Assembly: GCF_003402475.1 (NCBI RefSeq)
Contig: NZ_BFAB01000001.1
Span: 310,001-374,000, forward strand
Direction of reading: 5' to 3'
Source of the DNA: Mycobacterium sp. MFM001
GTDB lineage: Bacteria > Actinomycetota > Actinomycetes > Mycobacteriales > Mycobacteriaceae
Length of the DNA: 64,000 nt
Part shown: in pieces, positions 19,639 to 28,122 of the stretch
Position numbering within the stretch: the stretch's first letter is position 1
Layout of the letters: each line of letters opens with the position of its first letter
Notes under the pieces: generated by a model
Told to the model about the DNA's origin: nothing
Database searches by the model: none
What the model saw: the letters and a program-made list of their open reading frames with translations, nothing else
Translations under genes and position numbers: made by a program

Positions 19639-19716
19639 TCAGGCGGCGCGAAGGCCGCGACCGGATCGGGACGAAACGGAAATGGACTGCGGATAGGGAC
19701 TATCGCTAGGACTCAT
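19639..19716 (-). CDS. 25-codon leader ORF in the M-box transcript
   Basis: ATG 19716 to TGA 19641-19639, encoding MSPSDSPYPQSISVSSRSGR and ending GLRAA: 25 residues, 8 of them Ser and 3 Pro. A purine-rich ribosome-binding site (GAGGAGGTGAGG) ends 5 nt before the ATG, the strongest in this leader. It sits between the riboswitch hairpin and the 63-aa gene. The position fits a regulatory leader peptide, as with mgtL in enterobacteria, but expression is unproven. Confidence 0.45.
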   Translation of the reverse strand: MSPSDSPYPQSISVSSRSGRGLRAA

Positions 19717-19773
19717 CTCGCCCTCACCTCCTCACGGCCAGGACACACGCGGGTGTCACACCAGTGCTTGCAC

Positions 19774-19811
19774 AAAGAGGGGTATGCGCCCGACGGGCCA
19801 CGCACCCCTCT
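19774..19811 (-). terminator. hairpin following the M-box aptamer
   Basis: On the minus strand AGAGGGGT (19811-19804) pairs with ACCCCTCT (19783-19776), with a two-base bulge and a further GCG/CGC pairing inside, followed by TTTG. It looks like a factor-independent terminator with a weak U-tract. Its 5' arm shares bases with the 3' strand of the aptamer's closing stem P1, so the two structures exclude each other. This is the likely expression platform. Confidence 0.6.
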
Positions 19812-19970
19812 CGTCGGAGCTTCGGCACTGCACGGCGTATCCGGACTAGTCCGGAAGCCACTTGGGCTCAACCCTTAGGCCGGGAAGAGCTGTCCTGACC
19901 CGGGGCGTCTCTCGACGTTCGGGGTCAGTGGCCTGTATCCGTACAGACGCCTCACCTACCGAGGTGCTGC
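19804..19970 (-). ncRNA. M-box (ykoK) magnesium riboswitch
   Basis: The minus-strand RNA shows the M-box core in order: GGTAGGTGAGGC near the 5' end (19959-19948), GGATACAGGC, GACCCCGAACGTCGAGAGAC followed by GCC..GGGTCA in the middle, and CAGTGCCGAAGCTCCGACGA at the 3' end. These correspond closely to the B. subtilis mgtE leader as I recall it (AGGUGAGGCUCC, GUC-A-AGACGCC, GGGUCA, GUGCUAAAGCUCUACGA). P1 can form from CCTCG (19964-19960) with CGAGAGG (19813-19807). The aptamer senses Mg2+ and should control the 63-aa gene and the transporter downstream. Confidence 0.93.
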
Positions 19971-19976
19971 GGTTCC

Positions 19977-20005
19977 ATGGTGGCATCCAGCCCGGCGCCC
20001 GTCAA
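19977..20005 (-). promoter_or_regulatory. promoter of the M-box transcript
   Basis: Minus-strand -35 TTGACG (20005-20000) and -10 CACCAT (19982-19977) are exactly 17 bp apart. A start about 7 nt downstream, near 19970, falls at the 5' end of the riboswitch, which supports the assignment. The plus-strand O-methyltransferase starts about 70 nt away on the other side. Confidence 0.5.
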
Positions 20006-20073
20006 ACGCTGGGGCGTCCTGGTGACCGAGGGAGCCGTCACCTCGGGTGGGCGCAGCGCCTAGGCTCGCAATC

Positions 20074-20736
20074 ATGGCTATTACCCTGGAGAACCCCCGA
20101 GTCGCCACGGCACTTGACCGGATGTACACCGCGGCCAACGAACAGCTGCCGAAGCTGCGCGAGGGCGGCGGAAGAATCGCGCAGGCGGCCTCCGCCGGCG
20201 CGCAGGAACGCGCCGATGCGATGAGCGAGTTCTACATCCCAGTAACGCCGGAGGCGGGCCGGCTGCTGTATTCACTGGTGCGAGCCACTCGTGCGGCCAC
20301 CATCGTCGAATTCGGGATGTCGTTCGGCATTTCCGCGATCCATCTCGCGTCGGCGGTGCGCGACAACGGCAGCGGCCGCGTCGTCACCACCGAGCTCAGC
20401 GCCACCAAGGTAGCGGCGGCACAACAGACCTTCGCCGAGACGGGGTTGGACGACTTGATCACCGTCCTGGAAGGGGACGCGCTCGAAACCCTCAAGGAAC
20501 TCGACGGACCAGTCGATTTCGTTTTGCTCGACGGGTGGAAAGAGCTGTATCTGCCCGTGATCAAGCTGCTCGAACCACGACTGTCACCGGGAAGCCTGGT
20601 CGTCGCCGACAACACCGAAATGGCCGACACACAGCCATATCTGGACCACGTGCGCAACCCCGGCAACGGCTATGTCAGCGTCAACTTCCACGCCCGGGAA
20701 AGCGACAGCATGGAAATCAGCTGCCGCGCTGGGTGA
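20074..20736 (+). CDS. class I SAM-dependent O-methyltransferase
   Basis: A 220-aa Rossmann methyltransferase. The SAM motif is VEFGMSFGISAIHLA near residue 80, followed by VVTTELSATK, VLEGDALETLKEL and VDFVLLDGWKELYLP, like caffeoyl-CoA/catechol O-methyltransferases (PF01596/PF13578 type). The acceptor is unknown. The start is ATG 20074; an in-frame GTG at 20047 would add nine unconvincing residues, and neither has a strong ribosome-binding site. It diverges from the M-box unit, and its 3' end is 18 nt from the convergent acyltransferase. Confidence 0.85.
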   Translation: MAITLENPRVATALDRMYTAANEQLPKLREGGGRIAQAASAGAQERADAMSEFYIPVTPEAGRLLYSLVRATRAATIVEFGMSFGISAIHLASAVRDNGSGRVVTTELSATKVAAAQQTFAETGLDDLITVLEGDALETLKELDGPVDFVLLDGWKELYLPVIKLLEPRLSPGSLVVADNTEMADTQPYLDHVRNPGNGYVSVNFHARESDSMEISCRAG

Positions 20737-20754
20737 TCCGATGGTAGGCGCCGG

Positions 20755-22833
20755 CTACCGCAGCGATTCCTCTAGCCACGGCGTCAGCCACTTCACCGCC
20801 TCCTCCGTCGGGTGGACGCCGTCGCTGCGTACGGTGATGCCGTCGACCTTGGCGGTGTAGACGCCGTCGGGACACAGCTTTTTCTTCAAGTCGAGTATCC
20901 CGACGTTGCGGCGTTGGCCAATGGTGCTGCGCAGCAACGTGTTCCACTCGTCCACCCGCTCGGGCTGGTCCTCGGGGTACAGGCTGCCGTCGGGCCTTTC
21001 GCCGCGTCGGCTGTAGGGCAGGTTGGCCACTGTCACCGGCGCCCCGGACGAGCCGAGGATGTCGAGTGCGCGTACCAGCTCGCCGCTGATGTAGGCGTCG
21101 AAAGCCGGGTCGCCGATGTGAGTCCAGCGTCCCTCGTTGACCCGGTCCACTGTCTCCCAGCGGCCGACGACCAACAGGATGGCGTCCGGCTGGTCTTCGG
21201 CGATCTGCTTCGACCATCGGGTTGGCCACGACTCGCATTCGGATTTCTGGTCCAGGGTCTGGCCGAGATACTTGTACGGGCCGCCGCGCACCAGGCTGCA
21301 CCCGATGACGGTGTGGTCGACGAAATCGAATCCCGGTGTCGGCGGCAGGAAATGCATCAGGGTCCAGCCGATCGAGTCGCCGAACACCGAAACTGTGAAC
21401 GGGCGGTGCGGATCTCGCTGACCGACGGCGCGTGCGGGTCGCGGTCCCGTCGGCGGCGACGGCGAGACCACCGCGACCGACGAGATGCCGGGCGGCAGGC
21501 TGCTATCCGATCCCCCACCGGATTTGACGCCCACCGGGACGACCATCATCGTCACCGCGGCGGCCGTCGCAGCGGTTGCTCCGGCCAGCGGCAACATCGG
21601 CACCCGCGCGGGACGCCACTTGCGGACGGGCTGCTCGATCAACCACCACGACGCGACCGACACGACCAGGGTGACCGTGCACCGCACGGCGAACAACGAC
21701 AGCCCCGACCACCCGGTTCGTTGCCCGTTGAGCACCAGAAAGATCGGCCAATGCCAGAGATAGACGCCGTAGGAGATGGTCCCCAGCCACACCAGCGGAC
21801 GCCACGACAAAACGAGGGCGACCGGTCCGCGCTGGTCGAGCGCCACCGGCGCGATCACCACAACGGCTGCCACGGCCACCGCGATCAGCAGGCCGTGCCG
21901 GAATTCGGCGGCGCTGCCGGTCGCATAGTGGGCGGCCGCCGCCAGCGCTGCGATGCCAATCACCGGCAGTAGCCGGGTGGTCCACTTGCCCCAGCGGGTG
22001 CGGATCAGCGACCAGCCGCGGTTCAGCGCCGGCCAGTCGCCCACCAGCAGCGCAGACGCCGCCGCGCCGGTCAGCAGCGCCTGGGCCCGGGTATCGGTGC
22101 CGAAGTAGACCCGGTCCCGGGTGGCGTCGGATGCGAGCAGGATGGCCAGGGCGGCAGACGCCAGTGCGCCCAGGGTGGCCAGCAGGAAGACGGTCAGCCG
22201 CACTCCCCCGAGCGTCGCTAGCCCGCCGCGACGGCGGGCCCGGGCCGCCAACACGACCGCGACGGCGATCAGCAGCAGCGGCCACACGATGTAGTACTGC
22301 TCCTCCACACCCAGCGACCAGGCATGCTGCAGCGGCGACGGCGGCGCGCCCTGGCTGAAGTAGTCGGTTTTCTGCGCGACGAACATCCAGTTGGCGGCCC
22401 AGAAGAACGCGGCGACGGCCTGATCGCGCAGCCCGGCGACGGCTTCGGGCGAAAAGAATTGCCGCCCAACGGCGACGGCCAGCACCATCAGCACCAGCGC
22501 GGGCAGCAGCCGTCGCGCCCGTCGAATCCAGAACCCGGTCAGGTCGATACGGCCCGTGCGGCCCATCTCGTCGAGCAGCAGCGAGGTGATCAGGAATCCG
22601 CTGAGCACGAAAAAGATGTCGACGCCGAGGAATCCGCCGCCCATGCCGGGAATACCGCCGTGGTCGGCGAGCACCAGCGCGACGGCCACCGCGCGCAGGC
22701 CGTCGAGCGCCGGAATGCCGAGGCGCCGGTCGCTATCCCGCGGCGTGGTCAGGCGAGTGCGCGGAATCGGCGCGACCCAGCGGGGCCGTCGAACGCAGCG
22801 AACCGGCCCGGGATATACCCCGGCCGGTCCCAT
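20755..22833 (-). CDS. transmembrane acyltransferase with C-terminal SGNH domain (Rv0111-like)
   Basis: A 692-aa protein of the OafA type. The acyltransferase-3 membrane domain (about 37-420) begins IPALDGLRAVAVALVLADH and has about ten helices, with FFVLSGFLIT and LGVEEQYYIVWPLL. A linker leads to an extracytoplasmic SGNH domain with the nucleophile in VSVFGDSIGW near residue 480 and the DGVHPTEEA His box near 675. It transfers acyl groups from the cytosolic pool onto a cell-surface glycan or lipid; the acceptor is unknown. It matches Rv0111 in length and backbone position. Confidence 0.9.
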   Translation of the reverse strand: MGPAGVYPGPVRCVRRPRWVAPIPRTRLTTPRDSDRRLGIPALDGLRAVAVALVLADHGGIPGMGGGFLGVDIFFVLSGFLITSLLLDEMGRTGRIDLTGFWIRRARRLLPALVLMVLAVAVGRQFFSPEAVAGLRDQAVAAFFWAANWMFVAQKTDYFSQGAPPSPLQHAWSLGVEEQYYIVWPLLLIAVAVVLAARARRRGGLATLGGVRLTVFLLATLGALASAALAILLASDATRDRVYFGTDTRAQALLTGAAASALLVGDWPALNRGWSLIRTRWGKWTTRLLPVIGIAALAAAAHYATGSAAEFRHGLLIAVAVAAVVVIAPVALDQRGPVALVLSWRPLVWLGTISYGVYLWHWPIFLVLNGQRTGWSGLSLFAVRCTVTLVVSVASWWLIEQPVRKWRPARVPMLPLAGATAATAAAVTMMVVPVGVKSGGGSDSSLPPGISSVAVVSPSPPTGPRPARAVGQRDPHRPFTVSVFGDSIGWTLMHFLPPTPGFDFVDHTVIGCSLVRGGPYKYLGQTLDQKSECESWPTRWSKQIAEDQPDAILLVVGRWETVDRVNEGRWTHIGDPAFDAYISGELVRALDILGSSGAPVTVANLPYSRRGERPDGSLYPEDQPERVDEWNTLLRSTIGQRRNVGILDLKKKLCPDGVYTAKVDGITVRSDGVHPTEEAVKWLTPWLEESLR

Positions 22834-22962
22834 GGTCGCCCCTGTCGCACCCCGACCGCTTACCTGGTCGGTGTCGCTGTCGCCGCCGATACGTCGCTGC
22901 CCTCCCTTTTTGGATCAGGGCCAGTTTAGGTGCGATGGCACGGCATAACGGGACGACACGCC

Positions 22963-24129
22963 CTAGCGCGAACTGGGGGTATCACCCGCTCGCGCCACCT
23001 CGGCCAGCACTTCGGCGGTGTCGGCGCCCAGCTGCGGGGCCGGGCCGGCGACCCGGCCGGGAGTGCGCGAAAACCATGTCGGCACACCGGGAAACCGAAC
23101 CGGGCCGTGGGGTGTGTCGACGGTCTCGAAGAATCCGGCCGCGTTCAGGTGCGGGCTGTCGAACAGGTCGGCGGGTGTGCCCAGCGGCGCCGCCGGTATC
23201 TCCAGCTCGCGGAACAGCTTCAGCCATTCTTCGGTGGTCCGCTCCGCCAGTGTCTCGGCGAGCAATGCGTAGACGGCGTCGATCTGGCGGGCCCGCGACT
23301 CCAGCGTCGCGTACCGCGAGTTGGCCCAGGCCGGTCGCACCGCGTCGACGAACGCCGACCAATGCTTGTCGTTGTAGATCAGCGCGGCGACGTAGCCGTC
23401 GCTGGTGCGATACGGCCGGCGGTTGGGCGCCACCGTGCGGGGATAGACCGCCGGGCCGAGCGGCGGGTCGAACATCGCGCCGTTGGCGTGCTCGACCAGC
23501 ATGAACGACGCCATGGTTTCGAACATGGCCACCTCGACCTCTTGACCCTCGCCGGTGCGTTCGCGGTGGAACAGCGCCATCGTCGTCGCGTAGAGCGCGG
23601 TCAGGCCGGCGACCTTGTCCGCCATGATCGTTCCGACGTAGCTGGCCTCACCGGTCAACTGTTCCTGAACCGCCGGCAGCCCGCATTCCGCCTGAATGGT
23701 GTCGTCGTAGGCGGGCAGATCGCGGTCGGGGCCGCGGCGGCCGTAGCCATAGCAGTTGGTGTAGACGATGCCGGGGTTGATCGCCGCGACGTCGTCGTAG
23801 CTGAATCCCAGCCGGGCGATCGCCTTGGACCGCATCGAATGAATGAACACATCCGCGGTTTCGATGAGCGCCCGCAGCGCGTTCTTGCCGGCCTCGGACC
23901 GCAGATCGAGGACGACGCTGCGCTTGCCGCGGTTCACGTTGACGAACACGCCGCTCATCGACGGTTCGGGTCCCACCGAGATGTAGCGGGTGTTGTCGCC
24001 TTCGGGCGGTTCGACTTTGATCACGTCGGCGCCCATGTCGGCCATGATCTGGGTGCAGTAGGGCCCCATCACCATCGCGGTGAGGTCGACGACGCGGATC
24101 CCGGCCAGCGGGCCGCTTGCCTCAGCCAT
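22963..24129 (-). CDS. CaiB/BaiF (family III) CoA-transferase
   Basis: A 388-aa family III CoA-transferase that moves CoA from a donor thioester to a carboxylic acid. It has LAGIRVVDLTAMVMGPYCTQ at the N-terminus, ADVIKVEPPEGDNTR, NRGKRSVVLDL and GQEVEVAMFETMASFM. The catalytic Asp expected after the YGRRGP region appears as PAYDDTIQAECG. The start is ATG 24129, overlapping the upstream SDR stop by 8 nt. It is the last gene of the minus-strand catabolic operon and probably activates an acid product of the pathway (inference). Confidence 0.9.
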   Translation of the reverse strand: MAEASGPLAGIRVVDLTAMVMGPYCTQIMADMGADVIKVEPPEGDNTRYISVGPEPSMSGVFVNVNRGKRSVVLDLRSEAGKNALRALIETADVFIHSMRSKAIARLGFSYDDVAAINPGIVYTNCYGYGRRGPDRDLPAYDDTIQAECGLPAVQEQLTGEASYVGTIMADKVAGLTALYATTMALFHRERTGEGQEVEVAMFETMASFMLVEHANGAMFDPPLGPAVYPRTVAPNRRPYRTSDGYVAALIYNDKHWSAFVDAVRPAWANSRYATLESRARQIDAVYALLAETLAERTTEEWLKLFRELEIPAAPLGTPADLFDSPHLNAAGFFETVDTPHGPVRFPGVPTWFSRTPGRVAGPAPQLGADTAEVLAEVARAGDTPSSR

Positions 24130-25033
24130 GCCGCGCCAGCTCGAAGCTGTAGCGCAGGTGCTCGGCATGGCCGTCGGGCACGACGGGAAACACCAACGGC
24201 GCGCTGACATCTCGGATGGCATCGAGTTGTTCGGACACCTGCTCGATCGACCACGACGGGCGGAACACGCCCGGCGTTTCGGCGACCACCGCTCTGGCCA
24301 CCCGGCCGGCCACCGAAATCAGCATCTCGCCGGTGACCGGGCAGGATTCGTGGGCCAGCAGACCCACCACCGGCGCCACCAGCTCGGGCTCCATCGCGGG
24401 ATACGCCGAAACGTCCAGGCCCTCAGCCATTCTGGTGACCGCCGACGGCACGATCACGTTGCATCTCACGTTGGCGGCGGCGCCCTCCAGCGCGACGACG
24501 TCGGACAGGCCGATCACACCCGCCTTGGCGGCAGCGTAATTGGCCACATCGTGATTGCCGTACAGGCCGCCGATCGACGACGTCAACACAATGCGCCCAT
24601 AGCCGGCATCACGCATCGGCGGAAACGCCGGGCGTACCACGTGAAAGGCGCCGCGCAGGTGGACATCCAGCACGGCGTCGAAGTCCGCGTAGCTCATCTC
24701 CGCCAGCGGTGCTCGACGGACGGTTCCGGCGTTGTGGATCAGAATGTCGATGCGGCCGTAGTGCTGCACCGCCGCATCGATGATGGCCGCACCCCCGGCG
24801 GCTGTCGCCACCGATTCGGTGCACACGACGGCATCGCCGCCCGCAGAGCGGATTTCGTCGGCCACCTGATCTGCGGGCCCCGGGTCGACGCCGTCTCCGG
24901 TCAGGCTGCCGCCGGTGTCGTTGACCACAACCTTGGCGCCGCGCGATGCCAGCAGCAAGGCGTAGGCACGCCCCAGTCCCCGGCCGGCGCCGGTGACGAC
25001 GGCGACGCGATCGTCGAATCGCAGTTCCGTCAC
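24122..25033 (-). CDS. short-chain dehydrogenase/reductase
   Basis: A 303-aa SDR with TGAGRGLGRAYALLLASRGA, HNAG near residue 101, and catalytic Ser-Tyr-Lys in LTSSIGGLYGNHDVANYAAAK. Together with VVVNDTGGSLTGDG this resembles the dehydrogenase domain of MFE-2-type 3-hydroxyacyl-CoA dehydrogenases, so a CoA-linked hydroxyacyl substrate is plausible. The ATG overlaps the monooxygenase stop (ATGA) and the stop overlaps the CoA-transferase start, so all three are coupled. Confidence 0.88.
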   Translation of the reverse strand: MTELRFDDRVAVVTGAGRGLGRAYALLLASRGAKVVVNDTGGSLTGDGVDPGPADQVADEIRSAGGDAVVCTESVATAAGGAAIIDAAVQHYGRIDILIHNAGTVRRAPLAEMSYADFDAVLDVHLRGAFHVVRPAFPPMRDAGYGRIVLTSSIGGLYGNHDVANYAAAKAGVIGLSDVVALEGAAANVRCNVIVPSAVTRMAEGLDVSAYPAMEPELVAPVVGLLAHESCPVTGEMLISVAGRVARAVVAETPGVFRPSWSIEQVSEQLDAIRDVSAPLVFPVVPDGHAEHLRYSFELARHG

Positions 25034-26865
25034 GTTCCCAGCACCAGGCCGTCGAGATCACCCTTGTCGCGCCACGCCGACAGCAGGTCGGCAAACGCGT
25101 AGAAACCCGGACCGTACGGCTCGCCCAGATGCGACCGGATGCCCTCGCCGCCGCCTCCCCCTTCGTTGTTGTAGTAGCCGGGCGTGCATTGCGCGTCGAA
25201 TGCCGAGTTGTCGATGGCGGTTTCGCGGATGGTTCTGCACCACGCGTCCTGCGCCTCGGGACTCGGTTCGACGGTGGTCGCGCCGCGGGCCAAGGCCTCG
25301 GCGATGATGTAGGCGATGTGCTCGCCCTGCAGCTCGTAGTTGGCGGCGATGTTCGCCGAGATGCCCACCTGGGTGAAGCCGGTGAAGAACTGGTTGGGAA
25401 AGCCGACGCTGGTCATGCCGTGCAGCGTCTTGTACCCGTCGTGCCAGTAGTCGAACAGCGACAGGCCGTCGCGGCCCTCGATCGTGTCGATCGAATAGCG
25501 GCGGCTGATCTCGGTGGTGATCTCGAACCCGCTGGCGTAGATGATGCAATCGACCTCGTACTCAACGCCATTCGCGACGAGCCCCTTTTCGGTGGCCCGT
25601 TCGACACCCTTGCACGCCGACACGTCGACCAGCGTGACGTTCGGCCGGTTGAAGGTCTCGAGGTAGTCGTCGTTGGAGCAGGGCCGCTTGCATAGAAACC
25701 GGTAGTACGGCTTGAGCGCCTCGGCGGTCTCGGGGTCTTTCACGATGGCCTCGACGCGGCGGCGCAGCCGCTCCATCACCTTGTAGTCTTCTTCCTCCCG
25801 GATCGCCATGAACTGCTCGGGCGTCATCGACGCCGGGTCCTCCAGCGTAAGCACCCGTGCGGCGGTGTTGCGGCCGAGCTCGGTCCAGAAGTCGCAGACC
25901 AGGTCCGGCTGGCCCAGCGCCATGCCCTCGAAGGTCCAGGCGTGGAAGTTGCGTTGCCGCTCCTTTTGCCAACCGGGCTGCAGCGACTTGGCCCACTGCG
26001 GGTCGGTCGGGGTGTTGTTGCGGACGTCGACCGACGATGGCGTTCGCTGAAACACGAACAGCTGCTTGGCATACCGCCCGAGGTAGGGCACGAGTTGCAC
26101 GCCGGTGGCGCCGGTGCCCACCAGGGCGACGCGTTTGTCGGCCAGCTTGTGCAGGCCGCCGGCGGTGTCGCCGCCGGTGTAGTCGTAGTCCCAGCGCGAC
26201 GAGTGAAAGCTGTGTCCCTTGAAGTTCTTGATGCCGGGAATGCCGGGCAGCTTCGGCCGGTGGAAGGGACCCGATGCCATGACGACGAAGCGGGCGCGGA
26301 TGTCGTCGTCGCGGTTGGTGTCGATCCGCCAGCGCTTGATGTCGTCGTCCCAGTGCAGGGCGCGCACCTGGGTGGACAAGATCGCGGCATCGTAGAGACC
26401 GAAATGCTTCCCGATGCGCCGGCAGTGCTCGTAGATCTCGGCGCCGTCGGCGAACTTCTTGCTTGGCATGAAGTCGAGCTCTTCGAGCATCGGGATATAG
26501 CAGTAGGATTCGTTGTCGCACTGGATACCCGGGTAGCGGTTCCAGTACCAGACCCCGCCGAAGTCTCCGCCCAGCTCGATGATCCGGACATCCTCGACGC
26601 CCGCCTTCTTCAGGTGCGCAGCTGCGAGCAGGCCACCGAATCCACCGCCCAGCACCGCGACGTCGATGTCCACCGACATCGGGTCGCGCACCAGCGGCGG
26701 CGAATGCGGGTCGGTCTCATAGTATCCGGCGAAGTCGTCTTCGAGCTCGACGTACTGCTTGGAACCCTCAGGGCGCAGCCGTTTCTCGCGCTCTTGCCGA
26801 TACTTTTCCCGCAGCGCCTCGATGTCGATATCGTCGGGCGTCTGCGTGGGCTGCTCGCACGTCAT
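25030..26865 (-). CDS. Baeyer-Villiger-type FAD monooxygenase
   Basis: A 611-aa flavoprotein. It has an N-terminal FAD motif, VAVLGGGFGGLLAAAHL; the Baeyer-Villiger fingerprint FKGHSFHSSRWDYDYTGG (FxGxxxHxxxW) near residue 200; and a second nucleotide motif, VALVGTGATGVQLVPYLG, for NADPH. The N-terminal helical extension is like cyclododecanone/steroid-type enzymes. It should insert oxygen next to a ketone to give an ester or lactone. The start is ATG 26865, with GAGGAG upstream. A longer frame is rejected because it would be encoded by an intergenic repeat. Confidence 0.92.
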   Translation of the reverse strand: MTCEQPTQTPDDIDIEALREKYRQEREKRLRPEGSKQYVELEDDFAGYYETDPHSPPLVRDPMSVDIDVAVLGGGFGGLLAAAHLKKAGVEDVRIIELGGDFGGVWYWNRYPGIQCDNESYCYIPMLEELDFMPSKKFADGAEIYEHCRRIGKHFGLYDAAILSTQVRALHWDDDIKRWRIDTNRDDDIRARFVVMASGPFHRPKLPGIPGIKNFKGHSFHSSRWDYDYTGGDTAGGLHKLADKRVALVGTGATGVQLVPYLGRYAKQLFVFQRTPSSVDVRNNTPTDPQWAKSLQPGWQKERQRNFHAWTFEGMALGQPDLVCDFWTELGRNTAARVLTLEDPASMTPEQFMAIREEEDYKVMERLRRRVEAIVKDPETAEALKPYYRFLCKRPCSNDDYLETFNRPNVTLVDVSACKGVERATEKGLVANGVEYEVDCIIYASGFEITTEISRRYSIDTIEGRDGLSLFDYWHDGYKTLHGMTSVGFPNQFFTGFTQVGISANIAANYELQGEHIAYIIAEALARGATTVEPSPEAQDAWCRTIRETAIDNSAFDAQCTPGYYNNEGGGGGEGIRSHLGEPYGPGFYAFADLLSAWRDKGDLDGLVLGT

Positions 26866-26877
26866 ATGGTGCCGCTC

Positions 26878-26907
26878 CTCTCCCCCGCAAGCGGGAGGTA
26901 CCCCCAC
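26878..26907. repeat. short intergenic repeat with CCCGC-AA-GCGGG hairpin
   Basis: A 30-bp block starting CTCTCCCCCGCAAGCGGGAG and ending GTACCCCCAC, in the 78-nt gap between the luciferase-like and monooxygenase genes. Its core can form a short hairpin. I recall this sequence as a common dispersed intergenic motif of slow-growing mycobacteria; I see one copy here. Confidence 0.45.
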
Positions 26908-26943
26908 ATCGCTTTTGTGCTCTGCATCGTCGCCGGCACGCCG

Positions 26944-28122
26944 TCATGCCAGCGCGTTCTCCGGCAGCGCCGCGGGATGCAGCGGCGCGTCCATCTCGTG
27001 CACCGCAGGAAGCACCTCTTTCGCAAACAGTTCCGTGCTGGCCATCGCCTCCTCGTACGGCATGGTGCCGAACTGCGGGACAATGGTCAGCTCGCAGAAC
27101 GAGCACGCCTCCTGGGCCGCCTTGAGCCGGTTGAAGATCTCCTCGGGTGTGCCGATCAGCAGGTTCGACGCGTGGTATCCAGGCGTCTTCGGCTTCGACT
27201 GCTGATCGCCGGTCACCGAGGACGCCAGCACAGCCGTCGCGCTCGCTTCGCGGGCCGCATACGCCTCATAGCCCTTGACACCCTTGAAGTTCGAGGCGTC
27301 GGCGAATCCATAGTGCACGGTCACATCCCGGTTGGCCGTCCAGATCCACTCCTCGGTCTTGGCCGCGTCTTCCGCGCTGGCCGTGCAGTACATGAACATC
27401 ACGTTCTTCGGTTGGCAGGGCGGCAATCCTTCCTCTTTACGGAAGGTGTTCACCTTCTGCACTTCTCGCCCGGCGTCTTCGATCGGCTTGTTGCCGACGA
27501 ACAACGGCACCATCCCCCGGCGGGCGAGGATCTCCAGCGATTCGGCCGTCGACGACGAGCTGTAGATCCGGGAGAACAGGTCCTTGCTCTGCGGTTCCGG
27601 GCGCAGCGACATCTCCGGGACTTTGAAGATCTCGCCGTCGTAGGAGAACCGCTCGCCGGAGAATGCCAGCTGCAGAATGTCGAGCGTTTCGTTGAAGCGC
27701 TGCCGGCTTTCCTCGCGGGGCACGCCAACGGCGTCGAACTCACCCTTGGACACGCCGCGCCCGATCCCGATCGTGGTGTAGCGGCCGTTGGACAGAATGT
27801 CCAGGTAGGCGATCTGGTGCGCCAGCCGCACCGGGTGCCACCACGGCGCGACGACGACGAACGTGCCCAGGCTGACCCGCTCGGTGCGCCCGGCGAAATA
27901 GCTCAGCGCCTGAATCGGGTTGGGCGTCATGCCATACGGCGTGCCGCAGTGCTCCGGCATCCAGATGCCGTCGAACCCGAGCGGTTCGGCCAGGTCGGCA
28001 ATCGCAAGCGTGCCCTGCACGCATTTCCAGTCGGGGGTCGCGGGCGGCTGGCTGAAGTCGCCCGCCAACACCCTTTCCCAGTCGTGGGAGTTGTGCGCTC
28101 CGAACCCAAGGTTGACTTTCAC
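26944..28122 (-). CDS. luciferase-like (LLM) flavin-dependent monooxygenase
   Basis: A 392-aa bacterial luciferase-fold protein: KVNLGFGAHNSHDWERV at the start, FDGIWMPEHCGTPYGMTPNP, SLGTFVVVAPWWHPVRLAHQ, LSNGRYTTIGIGRGVSKGEF and NLLIGTPEEIFNRL near the C-terminus. Such enzymes use reduced FMN (or F420) to oxidise a substrate; with a flavin reductase it would be a monooxygenase. Translation starts at GTG 28122, overlapping the Rieske stop by 4 nt (GTGA), so it is probably made in step with the Rieske protein. Confidence 0.87.
   Translation of the reverse strand: MKVNLGFGAHNSHDWERVLAGDFSQPPATPDWKCVQGTLAIADLAEPLGFDGIWMPEHCGTPYGMTPNPIQALSYFAGRTERVSLGTFVVVAPWWHPVRLAHQIAYLDILSNGRYTTIGIGRGVSKGEFDAVGVPREESRQRFNETLDILQLAFSGERFSYDGEIFKVPEMSLRPEPQSKDLFSRIYSSSSTAESLEILARRGMVPLFVGNKPIEDAGREVQKVNTFRKEEGLPPCQPKNVMFMYCTASAEDAAKTEEWIWTANRDVTVHYGFADASNFKGVKGYEAYAAREASATAVLASSVTGDQQSKPKTPGYHASNLLIGTPEEIFNRLKAAQEACSFCELTIVPQFGTMPYEEAMASTELFAKEVLPAVHEMDAPLHPAALPENALA

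Noticed and set aside
26866..26907. N-terminal extension of the Baeyer-Villiger monooxygenase
   Set aside because: The extra 14 residues are encoded by an intergenic repeat, and a ribosome-binding site fits ATG 26865.
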